The position numbers and the translations under genes were made by a program. From the NCBI RefSeq assembly GCF_000417875.1, contig NW_006920900.1, positions 1-35,286 of the forward strand: a stretch of DNA of 35,286 nt. Direction: 5' to 3'. This DNA comes from Pseudozyma flocculosa PF-1 (taxonomy: Eukaryota; Basidiomycota; Ustilaginomycetes; Ustilaginales; Ustilaginaceae). Shown here one piece after another: positions 1 to 11,118 of the stretch. Position 1 is the first letter of the stretch, and each line of letters opens with the position of its first letter. Under the pieces are notes generated by a model. That model was not told the DNA's origin and did not search any database. It saw only the letters and a list, made by a program, of their open reading frames with translations.

Positions 1-629
1 GAGCTATGGGTGGACTGGAAAGTGCTGTTGGCAAAAAAGGGCACTGTGGGCAGCACGACCGGGCGCGACTTTTTCCGAATCCCGAGAATTGCGCGAGTCA
101 GGGAGCCGCGACCTCTTGGCATTTTCCGTAGTACAGTCTCGTACGAGACTTTCCTCTTTCCTTATAGGGCTGGGCGCCACCAGCACCGAGATCGCTTGCT
201 TCTGTTGTAACCCTCCCGCCTCACATACTGCCCACTTGCCGCCACGTCGTTCTTCAGAGCTAACTACTCCTTCCTCGACCCTTTCCACGACTTTCCCTGA
301 TCACCGAAGATCGTCAAAGCGCGGCGTCGCCTGAACTCTCGCCCTCTCAACTTGGGCAGCGCCTGGCTAGGTAGCGGTCTTCACGGCCATGCCAACCTGC
401 CGCTGGCACTGATACCCATAACCTCGGCTTGTTCTCATCTCGATACCCTCCCAGCACTTTCGCTTGCAGGAGGCGCCGACCAGGACGGACCGAAGAGCCT
501 GGCTATAGATGTCAGACCCGCGGCGTTCTCTGTTGTGCTCGACCTGCTCTCTTGTCGCCACTTGAGCCTTGCCGGTCATCATCGAAGCTCGCCCGACCCG
601 TTGAGCCTCGCCGCCTTCGCCTCCCTCTC
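1..629. other. Upstream/leader region of the TRP-like gene, no gene recognised
   Basis: No coding sequence resembling a known protein was found here on either strand. The region is the presumed promoter and 5' leader of the membrane protein that starts at 630. Two short upstream ATG frames lie in it, at 389-412 (7 residues) and 509-565 (18 residues). The frame used by the gene is also open upstream to 429, but that translation is arginine- and serine-rich, has no signal peptide and does not begin with an ATG in good context. A weak TATA-like stretch (TTATAG) lies near 161-167. The transcription start cannot be placed by eye. Confidence 0.5.
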
Positions 630-3600
630 ATGACCATGAAGGCGCCAACCCGTGCTTCAAGGCGTCTCATGCACCCAACAGTGATCCGCCTGGGTGCGCT
701 CGTCGCTCTATGCTTGTCCATCTTGTTCATACCGCCGATCACGGCCCAGACGCTTGTCCTCACGTCTACCACCACCCAGTTGGCCTCGGCGACGGGATCA
801 GGCCTGCTAAACACCCCAACAAAGTCGGCGGGCGAGGCATCTCGCACACCAACCTCGTCAGCTCCGCAGGTCACCTCGACCACCGTACCCGACTTCGATT
901 TCTCCGGCCCCCAGGTCCCGTTCCTTCTGCAGAAGCCCATCCCCTCGCAGGATGACCCGCAGCGCCACCGACTCGCTAGGCCGCGCACCCTCGACGTCTT
1001 CTTTACCGGCTGCGAGGGTTCGAATGATATGGTCGACCCCGACGCTCGCTTCAACGTCTCCGCCGTGTATGCTCAGTTCGACTACGATCTCAATCGAGTT
1101 AATGTCCTCGCCGAACAGAACGCCCATTCCAGCGGTGTCCTCAGGATCACGGCGGTAGGAGCGACCAACGCCATTGGACGCACGGCAGACAGCTCCCTGT
1201 CTACGCCTCCGCTGAGTGAGCATTTGCACAGCGGCAGCGATCTCTTCCGGCCCTCCTCAATGGCTGGCCTGACGCCGTCTCAGAGTCTCCTCACTAACGT
1301 CTCGACCCTCTCACGTGTGGAACGTCGTACAATTAGGCACGCTCTCTGTCGAAACCAACTTCTTGACCTTCCAGATCTTCAGCAACAATTCGTACCTCTG
1401 CGATCACCTCTATCCGACTCGACCCGATCCAGAGAACCAGCTCATCGTGCCCGCTGGCTGCCTGTACGGTCCTGGGCAGGTCGCGCTTGGACTCGGCATC
1501 CCGCTCAACGACACCTATACCTTGGGCACGCTGTGGACTCGCATCAGGCTGAGCGACACCTCCAGCCCGCCCAAGGATATCGCCTGCATCGAGGTGCTCG
1601 CCTCGCCCTATGATGGAGCCAAGTGGTACTGGGACCTCATCTTTTGGTTCCCTGTCGCTCTGGCCATAGGCTACCTGGGCGTCGTCTCCTTGGCGAGAGT
1701 CATCAGCGCCGTCAACTCGAGGGCGAAAGCGTTCCGTCACAAGGCGCGAGAGGGTAGCCAGCCAAACATCGTCAGGGACACGATCGCACCGACGTTGGTC
1801 GCCTCGTTGAGCGGCCAGCAGCTCGCCTCGAGCGCTTCCCTGCTGAGATTTGTCACGCCGGGCTGCTGGGACATCATCATGCACACGCAGTTCATCGCCG
1901 CTCTAGCAATGGTGGCCGTTCGATGGCCTGCATTCGCCTATCCTTTCTTCCAGCGGGCGGCATGGGCCAGCTTGATCGCCAACACCGCGATCGTCGGCTC
2001 AGATAGCCCCTCGGAAAGGGTCGACCCGCTGTACTCCCGCGCAAACCTTCCTGCTGGCGACATTGGCGCCCAGATGGGCGATCCCACGTCCAAGCTCTAC
2101 ATGAACGCGAGCCAGCCGAACGTCTTGCTGAACCTCGACGGCGCCAGGACCGGCATGGAGGCGTTTGCGCAGATCGTCGGGCTCCGTCCCCAGGATCTCT
2201 TTGGCACTTGCTTGGCTGTCTGGCTCATCCTCGTTGCGGCTGCAGTAGCCGTCTCTGCGGTGGTCTGGATGATCGACTCGACCCACGACACCTTTCTGCG
2301 ATTTCGGAAGCGTCAGGAGGACGGAGCTGGCCTGACGCTCCAGCTCGACGAACCCAGACGCTCGAAGGAAGTTACCGACGCCGACGACGAGGCGGCTGCG
2401 CGATCCTCGATCAGCCGCAGAGGCGGCTACCGATTTCTCGGCCGACCCGGCCGCCGCCTCTTTGGATCCAGCAACAATAGCATCCATCTCAAGTTGTTGC
2501 ACGGCAACTTGGTGCGCGCCGTTATCCTCTTTCACCTTCCCATCACAATCTTTACGACATACAACATGACGAACTCGGACGGCTTCTCCTTGACGTCTAT
2601 CGCCCTGGCGGCGCTGTCGTTCGCGTTCCTTTCGGTCATCATCCCCGCCTACCTCGTCTTTCGGATCTACCGGACACCTACGGCCAAGCTGTACGACTCG
2701 ATCGGCACCCTCAGCGCGCTTGGGCCTCTCTACAACACCTACAGTCCAGGATCCCAGCTGTTCTGCGCGATCGACTTCCTTCACACACTCGTGCTGGGCA
2801 TCGTCGTCGGTGCAGGTCAGAGGAACGGTACAGCACAAGCCATCATCATGCTCGTCTTTGAGGTCCTTTTTGCCCTCGGTGCAAGCCTTTGGCTGCCCTG
2901 GGGCGACGGCGCGGTCATGGGTCCCATCAGCTTCGTCGCGAGCGTACTTCGGATCATTACTGTGGTTCTGGTCCTCCTTTTGTGCCCTCTGGTCGATTTC
3001 GGGCGCCAGGCTGCCGGGTGGTTGACGTACGTTATCCTCCTCATCCAGGCGATCCTCTATGTATGCGCGGCGCTCATCCTCCTGGTCAAGCTGGGCGAGG
3101 GACTGGTCCGCCTGCTCGGCAGAGCGCCGTTCGATGAGCGGGCCTCGGCGCGTTCCTCGGGACTAGGCGGTGCCTGCCGCGACATTCGACTGCGGCGCAA
3201 CACGATCCAGCTCGGCAGGCCCAAACGCGAATCGCGCCAGGCGCTCAATCGATCGGGCTCGACCAATACGCAGACACTCATGCTTGCGAACGCCGCGCGG
3301 CCAGGGTCTCTTGGTGGTCTCAGAGCGTCCGGCCCCAGCTCGCCGGGCCAAGCACATGCCTCACTCCCCTCATCAACGTCGAAGATGCCAATGCACTCGC
3401 GGCAAACCTCGTACGCGTCATATCTCGACGGCCAGCTTCAAGGTCGAAAGTCGCCTGCCGACTACCTGAACGACAGCAACAGCCCGTATTCGACGTATTT
3501 CCGCGGCGATCCTCACGATGACGGCGGCATCATCATGGCTGCACTGCCACCACATGCCACCATGAGCACCGCCAACCCATCCCACAACATTGTTCCTGGG

Positions 3601-4905
3601 CCATTCGCCGGACGCCCCTCGTCGCCCCCGGTTGGCCCTGGCTTCGTTCGAACCGGAGGCGGTCGAGCGACTGACGCATCGCCTTACAAGACAACATCGG
3701 CTGCTCTCGCTGCGACCGCTGCGGGTCAACATGGCAGCATCGGCTCGATGCAGAACCCGCGCCAGCCAGGCCTGAGCACAGCAGCTGGTCACGTCGATAG
3801 GCGAGGGTCTCCTTCGGTCCCCTTGGGCCATGCGCACGCAGATCATACCAGCACGCAGATTGCAGCGCAATATGCCATGGGCGATCGCCCGCCCGCCCAG
3901 GGACCAAAGCTAGGCAAGAAACCCAAGTTCTGGCAGCGACGCGGCAGTGGTGCTCTCGCGGACAGCAGCGACGAAGACGACGATGACGATGCCTTTACCG
4001 GAGCGCATCGGGGTTCTTCTAAGAATCAAGGAGCTTGGCGGGGTCTCGGTAAGATGAGTGCGGCATTCGGCGCGCTGTCGTCAGCCTTTGGCGCATCTCG
4101 AGGAGCAGATCAGGATCCGCAAGCTGCCGTGGCAAACGAGCAAATCACGGACGATCGCAGCGAATCAAGGGGCTTCGAGGTGGTGCGGCCGCAGCGCCCG
4201 CGGAGAAGCTCGGCCGCTGCAGAACAGGCGCTTGACTCGACCGCCCTTGCCGCCGCCTCCGCGATCTCCGGAGCAGAATTCACGTCTGGCCACCCTCACC
4301 GATCGGCAGCCGACAGGGACTTTCCGGACGGTGCTCGTCATGGGAAGGTGCCTGATGCGAGCAAGGATGACGTCGATTACGACCCCGAGTCTGGCACCTT
4401 GCCGCCAGGAGCAGGGCAACAAGCACTGCTCCTGCCCAATCGTGCAACGGAAAGTCGGCTTCGCTCCGGTGCTCCGCCCCTGCAGCAGCATCCCGAAGAA
4501 GGCGGGGAAGACGCCTTCTGGATCGACTCACAGGCCGGTCAACCCAACAAGCCTCTCGATGCAACGGTCGCTGAAGCGCGTTCGGATCGACGCGACTTTT
4601 CCGGGGCTTCCTCTTTCCGCACTGCATCGACGCACGGGCGCTTGGCCCAGCCGATGACGGCCGAGGTCTTTGACAGCGTCGACGACCTGCCCGAGCCAAC
4701 GTCTTCGGCAGGCGTGGACGAAGCGGCCGCAAAACGGGTCTCTTGGCTGTCGTCACTCAACTTCGACCGGCCCGCCGCGGTTTGGCCGAGCGCGCAAGCC
4801 CCGACAAGCTCCCGTGACAAAGGCGACATGGCCAGCGCGCCGCCCCTGCACCTTTGGGACTCGGCGCAGGCTTATGGGCCCGCCGGCGGTGGCGGCACAA
4901 AGTGA
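630..4905 (+). CDS. TRP-like / FLC-Pkd2 family membrane protein with ML-like domain and long cytoplasmic tail
   Basis: Two exons, 630-1215 and 1337-4905, give 1384 residues. The 121-nt intron (GTGAGC donor, CTAAC branch near 1292, TTAG acceptor) splits an AGC serine codon. I chose ATG 630 because it is followed by a signal peptide (hydrophobic core about residues 18-36, cleavage near Ala39); ATG 636 is almost equivalent. Residues about 80-285 form a cysteine-containing extracellular or luminal region with N-glycosylation sites, matching the ML-like domain that precedes TRP-like channels in fungi. About nine membrane segments follow between residues 292 and 785. The last 590 or so residues are low-complexity and Ser/Pro/Gly-rich with an acidic run (SSDEDDDDD), so presumably cytoplasmic. 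Relatives are S. pombe Pkd2 and the yeast FLC proteins, linked to calcium handling and cell wall stress at ER or plasma membrane. Family assignment is firm; channel activity is inferred. Confidence 0.88.
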
Positions 4906-5127
4906 AGCACGTCGCTTCCTCGATGGGAAATCCGGAACCCCATGCATGTTATTATCGGCTCGTTTGAGAAGAAGGACAATGGCCCCTACGTATGGAAGGG
5001 CAAGTTTCGACCACCGATGAAATGGACATTCTTCTCGTTTGCTCTGGATGTTCCCGCCGGTCTGCCCCCGTCCGACTGCGCGATTGGCGGTCAAGCCTCG
5101 CGCGAGCCGAGACGTCGAAGCAGATCC

Positions 5128-8100
5128 TCAGTTGAAGCTGGACAGGTCCGAGCCGAGGATGCTGTCCCAATACGACAGGTCCTGCGCGTTGAGGCTGACC
5201 AGGCTGCCCAGCGATGCCTTGTCTGCGGGTAACGGTGCAACTGCCGGCGCCAGGGGCACGTTGTGGTCCTGGGCAGGATCCATAGCCAGTGCCGATGATG
5301 TGGCAAAATGCTGGGAAAGACCAGGTGCCAGCTGCCGATCGGGGTATGATTGGGTTGGCGTGCCCTGGACCGCGGTGAATGATGACATTTGCTGGCCCAG
5401 GTCGGGACTCGATTCGGCGCCTTCGTAAACGCTCCACGGGCCGTTGCGGAAGGACCCGCCGGAGAGCGGACGGTGCGCGGGCAGCGCATACTGGTACTGC
5501 TGGTTGGACAGGTAGGCGGGGTGCGGCGGGTTGATGACTCGAGCGCTCGAAGCTGTTGAGGGCGAGGACGGAGCCGGGGACCCGCCGGCGTTGGTGGTGC
5601 CTTCACCGTAGCCGTATGCGGCTGTGAGTTGCGAAGCAGGCTGCCGATGGCCGCGATCATAGGGCATGGTCATTGCGGTAAAACCTGTTGGCATCTGACC
5701 GCTCCGCGCGCCGCTGTCCGACCAGGGGTTACCGGTAGCGAAGCGCATTGATGATTCTGCACGCGTGGTCGGGACGGCTCTGCGTTCGCGTTCGGGAGGC
5801 GCCAAGGGGATCGAGGGGACGGGCTGTCCCGGGGTATGCTGCGCCTCAAGACCGCTTGGCGTCGACCCGAATGAGGGCTGCCTGGACACAAAACCTGGTG
5901 ATGGAGCCGAGCCCGATGAGCCCGACTTGAATCTGTGACGCCCTCCCGCGTCGCCCTGCCCCGCGAGCTCGGCGGGCAGGGTTTTCTTTCTCGATGCCGA
6001 TCCCTGTCGAGTGACCATCTTCTGCAATGCAGCGTTGAGACCGCCATTGATGAGGGCTTCGACATAACGGACGAGATAGCCGGGCGCTTCGCGCTCGATG
6101 TTGGAGGGTTCCCCGCTAGGCAGGTACTGGGGCCTCGAGCACTCCTTGACAATCTCGAGCAGCGTGGCGTGCGCTGACAACAGTGTCATCGGATCGATCG
6201 AGTCGCGGTAGAGGAAGAGCCATTTAGCAGCCTGGCTCGCGCAGATGACGAGGTAGTCGTGGCCCACCCGCAGGTAGCCGGGCTTGGCGATGTTGGTGAC
6301 AAAGAGCTGCAGAGTATCGAGCGCAAGCCCAGCGGTCCGGGCAAAGCAGATTCCAGGCTGAGCGAGGAAGTCGGCCGCGGCCGCGCGGGTGCTGCGCGTA
6401 GCTTGCAGCGATTTCTCGTTGAAAGCGGCGACCTTGCAGGACCAGTGCCAGTGCAGTTCGCTGAGGAACATCTGGCGATGCGCGTCCAGATAAGGAAGCT
6501 CGGCGACTGCGGATTCATCCATTGGGTATCGTGCGCGGTCTGCAGTCGTCCCATCGGCGGGCAAAGCAGGCGGAGAGGAAGAATGTCCGAGGCCGTCAGT
6601 GCTTTCACCTCCACTGATGGCTGAAACCCGCATCTTTTCCTCCTCCGCCAATGCTCGCGCCAGACTACTAACACTGTCCGTTCGACACCTTGAACCAACG
6701 CCTTCGAATCGTGTCGGCGCGCTGACCGAAGGTGTGGAAGAGCACACCGAAACTTGTCGGGTTGGGATTCCGCGTGGTCAGTTCGACGATGTCATCAACT
6801 TCGTGGAAGAGAGCTACCGTCTCCAGCGACCAAGCGAGCCGGGCGTCGATGTTGAGCGTAATGTCGCCGCCGCAATGGTACCAGGTGGTCATGTCGGGAT
6901 GGTAGCGGAGGGGTATCTGAAGTGGAAGGGGCCTGTGGTCGCGGTCTCCCTGGTTGAGCACCGCCTGAACGAGGCAGAGCATGATCCAGGTCCGCTGCCG
7001 ATCCCTCTCCTCGCGCCTTCGAAGGATGGAAGATGAAACGGTTGACCCCGAGCCCTGCTGCGCGGTGGACGCGTCCGAGGGACCAGGAGTCGAATTCTCC
7101 GCGGCAGAAGTCCTGGCCGCATCGATGCTGTCCACCTCACTGCGGAACTCTTCGAAGCTGAAAAGCAGGCCGAGTTCAAAAGCGTAGCCGATTGCGCGGC
7201 GCAGCTTGCGGTTGGTGGTGCGATCAGTCGGGTCCTTCCATGTAATGGCCGTGATAAGGGCCTGTATGTGGTCAATGGAGCAAGCCTCCTCGGCCGCCGC
7301 TTGCGACATCGCCGACCGGTTGAGGGCCTGACAGCGCGGGTGGAGGTCAGGGCGGCAGAACCGGGTCGATGTGGCTATGATGGCAGAAAAGACCAGGGGC
7401 CGTTGATGTCGGCAATAGTCGACGGTATGCAAGTTTGGATCGAATAGGGCCAGTGGAGGGTTGAGCTCGGCGAAGAAGTAGTCGAACAGCTCGGTCGCTT
7501 GTCGCAGGGAGATGAGACGCTGGGTGACCGCATCCCTCGTAGGAGTCGGCTCGCGGTCGAAAGGCGCCAGCGACCAAGTAGCTGCGCCGTTGCTGGCCGC
7601 ATCCGATGACAAAGGGGCGCCTTGCTTTGAGTTTGAGCCAGACGAGGCGAGGCGAGGGTCCAGAGGAGACAGAGATGCATCCGATGGGGCCGGTGGCCTC
7701 ACCTCGCGCCGTGAGAGGGTGGTGGCGGGGTTGAGGATGGCTGAAAGGTAGGGGCCGATGAACCGGCCGTGGATGGAATCGCCGGGATCGGGTGCAGGTT
7801 CGTGATTGCTGTTGCCGCTCGGCGAGTCGGGGTCGGGGCGGGCGTTTGAGGGGTCGTCGCCGTTGGCATCGGAGTCGGAAGCATACTGGGCCGAGGGCGA
7901 AGCGTTGGAGTCGTCTGGCAGGGTGTCTGTGCCCGTCTTTTGGCGCTTCTTGGGCTTGCGGCCGCGATGGTGCTGCTTGTACTCGCAGGAGAGGTCGAGG
8001 CGGTTGCAGCGTTTGCAGCGTACATCGGTTGGCTTGGCCCTAGAGCAGCGCACCTTGATGGCCCGGCACTTGAGGCAGGCAAGGTTGGATCCCCGCTTTG

Positions 8101-8320
8101 CCGGCGTCTCTCCATCTGCGAGTGCGGCCAGGGGCGAGGGTTTCGAGTTGGAGGGCGGCCGATTTGTCGGGGGCGAAGGCGGCGCTGCGGCGGCTGCGAG
8201 CTGGGCGAGTCCGTCGATGGCGGCAACGGGGGCGGCGGCAGTGGCGTCCGATGACGGCGGGAGGATGTCGCGACCACCAGAGCCGTCTTTCTGGTGTGGC
8301 GACGGCATCGTCGAGGGCAT
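5128..8320 (-). CDS. Zn2Cys6 fungal transcription factor
   Basis: Proposed exons on the minus strand are 8320-6673 and 6539-5128 (1019 residues). The first reading frame ends at a TAG at 6670 and the protein resumes in another frame. The best join is donor GTTAGT at 6672, branch CTGAC near 6598, a pyrimidine tract and the first following AG (6540), giving a 133-nt intron and a TAC codon at the joint. The first ATG in frame is 8320; the frame is open further up only to non-ATG codons. A Zn2Cys6 cluster lies at residues 82-112 (Cys-x2-Cys-x6-Cys-x9-Cys-x2-Cys-x6-Cys), followed by a basic nuclear-localisation-like segment (RGRKPKKRQK). A middle helical region with Trp/His-rich segments matches the usual fungal factor middle domain. 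The C-terminal third is Ser/Pro/Gln-rich, as in activation regions. It is divergent from the N-acyltransferase gene, which may be a target. No specific pathway can be named. Confidence 0.87.
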
Positions 8321-9263
8321 GAGACTGCGTCTGGGCGAGCGATTCGACGAGTTAGGTATGCGGCTGGCGCTGCCGCTGGTATCGGAGGGTATCGCGGCGG
8401 CGGCGGGCACTGGCTAACAGAGCGGGCTGGGACTAGGATGCGGCTGAGGTTGGCGGGCAAAGGGGAGGTGTCGAGGGGTAGGCGACGGGTCGATGTGTGT
8501 ACAGTACTGTGGGTCTGGCGGGCGGCGCGCGGCTGTGGAAGGAGTCGATGTCACTTGGAGAGGCGGTGGCGGTGAAGATGACGTTGTCGGCATGCCATGT
8601 CGGCGAGTGGGTTGGCTGCGGTGCCTGGGATCGGTGCGTGGTAGTTGCAGTCGAGGGAAGGCGAGGGCGAGGGCGGGGAGCCGAGGGCAAGGAGAGAAGG
8701 GAGGCTGCGGTGCCGCAGACGAGGCTGATGCTTGCGCTGGGTCTCGACGTGGGATCGAGGTGGAAGCGTTGGTGAAACGTCACCGCGACGGCCGAGCGAA
8801 ACGTAGCGTTGGCCGTCTGCAAGGTGGGTGATGGCTGCGAAGAAGGTTGGAGTGCGGGCGGCCAGACGGACGCGTTTGACGCCAACAGAGTGGGGGGAAT
8901 GAGGGAGAGGGAGAGGGAGAGGGAGAGGGAGAGGGAGAGGGAGAGAGGAGAGGGAGAGGGAGAGAGAGAGGGAGAGAGGGCGAGCCAACAAGAAGAGGTG
9001 TCTGTGCAATGAGCCGTTTTGGGTTATTGCCCCGGTCGAGAGACAGGCAGGCAGGCAGGCAGGCGGGCCGGCAGGGCCCTCTCTCTCGGAGTCTATCTCT
9101 AACTGTATGTGTGTCGAGCTTCGTTTGACCTGTCTGCCCACCGCTTCTTCCGAGGGTCGACAAGTAAACCGTACCCTTACAGGTTGACGCCATACAGCCG
9201 CCGTTTGCAGACCCCAGACCCCATGCCGACCACTCTGCCCGGTTGCCACCGTCACCGTCCCCC
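8321..9263. promoter_or_regulatory. Divergent intergenic region, Zn2Cys6 factor / N-acyltransferase
   Basis: This 943-nt stretch lies between two divergent starts (8320 minus, 9264 plus) and holds no recognisable gene. It contains an 80-nt purine-only tract (8901-8980), a GGCA tetranucleotide tract (about 9043-9062) and a perfect 10-bp palindrome ACAGTACTGT at 8501-8510. Both 5' leaders and both promoters must lie here. Confidence 0.6.
8901..8980. repeat. 80-nt homopurine tract, mainly GAGAGG hexamers
   Basis: Every base from 8901 to 8980 on the plus strand is A or G, mostly as GGGAGA units that decay into GAGAGA near the end. The tract begins after a T at 8900 and ends at a C at 8981. It lies about 280 nt upstream of the N-acyltransferase ATG. 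Mirror-repeat purine tracts of this kind can form triplex DNA and vary in length. Confidence 0.95.
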
Positions 9264-10951
9264 ATGTCGCTCAATCACGTCGCCTCGCTCTACACGCCGG
9301 CACAGGTGCGGCGCTACCTCTCGACCATTTCCCTCGCTGGCTTCGAGGATCGACAGGATGCGCCCCTCCCGCCCCCCACGCTCGCCACCCTCTCGCTCTT
9401 GATGATCCACCACCTGACCACCTTTGCCTTTGAAAACACCTCGATTCACTATGAGCCAGCCCGCACCGTCGACATTGACCCGCAAGCCGTCTACCGCCGC
9501 TTCGTCCAGGCCCGCAAGGGCGGCTACTGCATGCAGCACAACCTCCTCTTTCTCAACGTGCTCCGCGCCCTGGGCTACCGCGCCTACTCGGTCAGCGGCA
9601 GGGTGTGCGAACCGCCGTCAGACCCCCACTCCCCTCCCGCCTGGACCGGCAACAGCCACATGGTCCTCCTCGTCCTTGTCGATTGCCACCTCGCACCCCC
9701 GAGCAAAGCGGCCAGCCAGGCCCTCTACGTCGTCGACGTCGGCTTTGGTGCAAAGGGCCTCATGCGACCTTTGCTCCTTCGCCATGGCCATCAGGAGCGC
9801 GGCAGGGCTAACATCACCCACCGCCTCGTCAGGCAAGCCATGCCCTCGTCGTCTTTCGACTTGCCCGCTTCCGCCACCTATGCTGCCGATACTCAGCTCG
9901 AGCATCGCCATCGCAACCTCGACGACGACGACGACGACGCTGCACGACGCGATGCGTTCCAGTCCCAACTCGTCTGGAGGTTCCAGGCGCAGGAGGGTCC
10001 TCAGGGCGAATGGACGGACAACTACTCCTTCACGACACTCGAATCCTTTGCTCCCGACTACCGCGTGAGTGCATCGGGTGTCCAGTCCATACCCCACGGT
10101 CGTCAACGCATTTTTCCCACCGAATCTTTGGAGCCGCACCGGGTTCCGCTCTCTCACATCCCGCCAACCGACCTTCCCCACCCCACCCCCCCCCCCCCCC
10201 GTCCTNCCCCTCCCGTCCGCCGTCGTCCGTCGGTACCGTCGTTCCGGAACCGGTACCCGTTCCCCNNNNNNNNNNNNNNNNNNNNNNNNNNNNNNNNNNN
10301 NNNNNNNNNNNNNNNNNNNNNNNNNNNNNNNNNNNNNNNNNNNNNNNNNNNNNNNNNNNNNNNNNNNNNNNNNNNNNNNNNNNNNNNNNNNNNNNNNNNN
10401 NNNNNNNNNNNNNNNNNNNNNNNNNNNNNNNNNNNNNNNNNNNNNNNNNNNNNNNNNNNNNNNNNNNNNNNNNNNNNNNNNNNNNNNNNNNNNNNNNNNN
10501 NNNNNNNNNNNNNNNNNNNNNNNNNNNNNNNNNNNNGCTCCCATCCCGGTCCCGCGTGTGTGGACCTGACCAGACGTCCAACTGGTTCACCTCGACCAGC
10601 CCGGACTCGATCTTCACCAGGACCCTCATGGTGGTGCAGAACGCGATAGCCAGATTGCCCGGCGGCGAGAAAGACGCGCGGCAGATGTGCGACCAGGACG
10701 GCTTGCCGTGCGTCCTCTATCCTTACCATCCTACCCAGATCGCCGAAGACGTCCTCTTTGCAAACAGACTGACCCGCAGAGCTGGCGGTGCCGACTGCCA
10801 CCAGCCGGCCGAGGTCATCGAGTTGCGCGACGAGCAGCACCGCATCTCGACCCTCAAACACGTCTTCCGCCTCCTGAACGACGTCTCCGACCAGGAGGCG
10901 CTCAAGGCCATCGCGGGGACGACCGCCGAGCTCTCCAGCCCGACGACCTGA
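9264..10951 (+). CDS. Arylamine N-acetyltransferase / N-acyltransferase (NAT)
   Basis: Exon 1 is 9264-10064 and exon 2 is 10574-10951, predicting 392 residues. The enzyme family transfers acetyl or malonyl groups from CoA to aromatic amines and hydroxylamines, in the cytosol. The catalytic triad is visible: Cys89 in the RKGGYC motif, His131 in NSHMVLL and Asp157 in VVDVGFG. The donor is GTGAGT at 10065 and the acceptor CCTGACCAG ends at 10573; both are phase 0, and the joined protein reads DYR then TSNWFTSTSP, which fits the conserved NAT segment after the third domain begins. The intron contains an assembly gap (10266-10536), so its true length, and any extra exon inside it, is unknown. An aspartate run (about residues 220-225, GAC repeats near 9919-9937) interrupts the middle. 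In plant-associated fungi such enzymes can detoxify plant amines such as aminophenols; that role here is inference. Confidence 0.92.
10186..10200 (+). repeat. Poly-C run (15 nt) beside an ambiguous base
   Basis: Fifteen consecutive C bases follow a CCCCACCCCA stretch and precede a lone N at 10206, inside the NAT intron. This is a likely cause of the sequencing failure that left the adjacent gap. Confidence 0.9.
10266..10536. other. Assembly gap (run of N)
   Basis: 271 undetermined bases lie within the NAT intron. Coding sequence resumes at 10574. The non-round length suggests a scaffolding estimate rather than a fixed placeholder, but the true length is unknown. Confidence 0.99.
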
Positions 10952-11118
10952 CACGGGACAACGGGAGCGCGAGCTCCCCTGCTTCGCATCATCTTAGACA
11001 CGCTGCCACGCACGATTCAGCCAAGAGCCCAGTGAGAACAATGCATGTGGGCGGATGAGTGAACCGTGGGGATTTGGCCTTAACCATCGAAGATCGCCGC
11101 CCAACGATACCTTGCGCC

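Noticed and set aside
429..629. N-terminal extension of the TRP-like protein frame
   Set aside because: The extension does not begin with a well-placed ATG, is Arg/Pro-rich and would bury the signal peptide found after 630.
8321..8410. Longer Zn2Cys6 factor starting at 8410
   Set aside because: The codon at 8410 is GTG, not ATG. The first in-frame ATG is 8320.
8890..9070. Tandem repeats as a possible CRISPR or transposon end
   Set aside because: These are simple microsatellites without unique spacers, target-site duplications or terminal inverted repeats.
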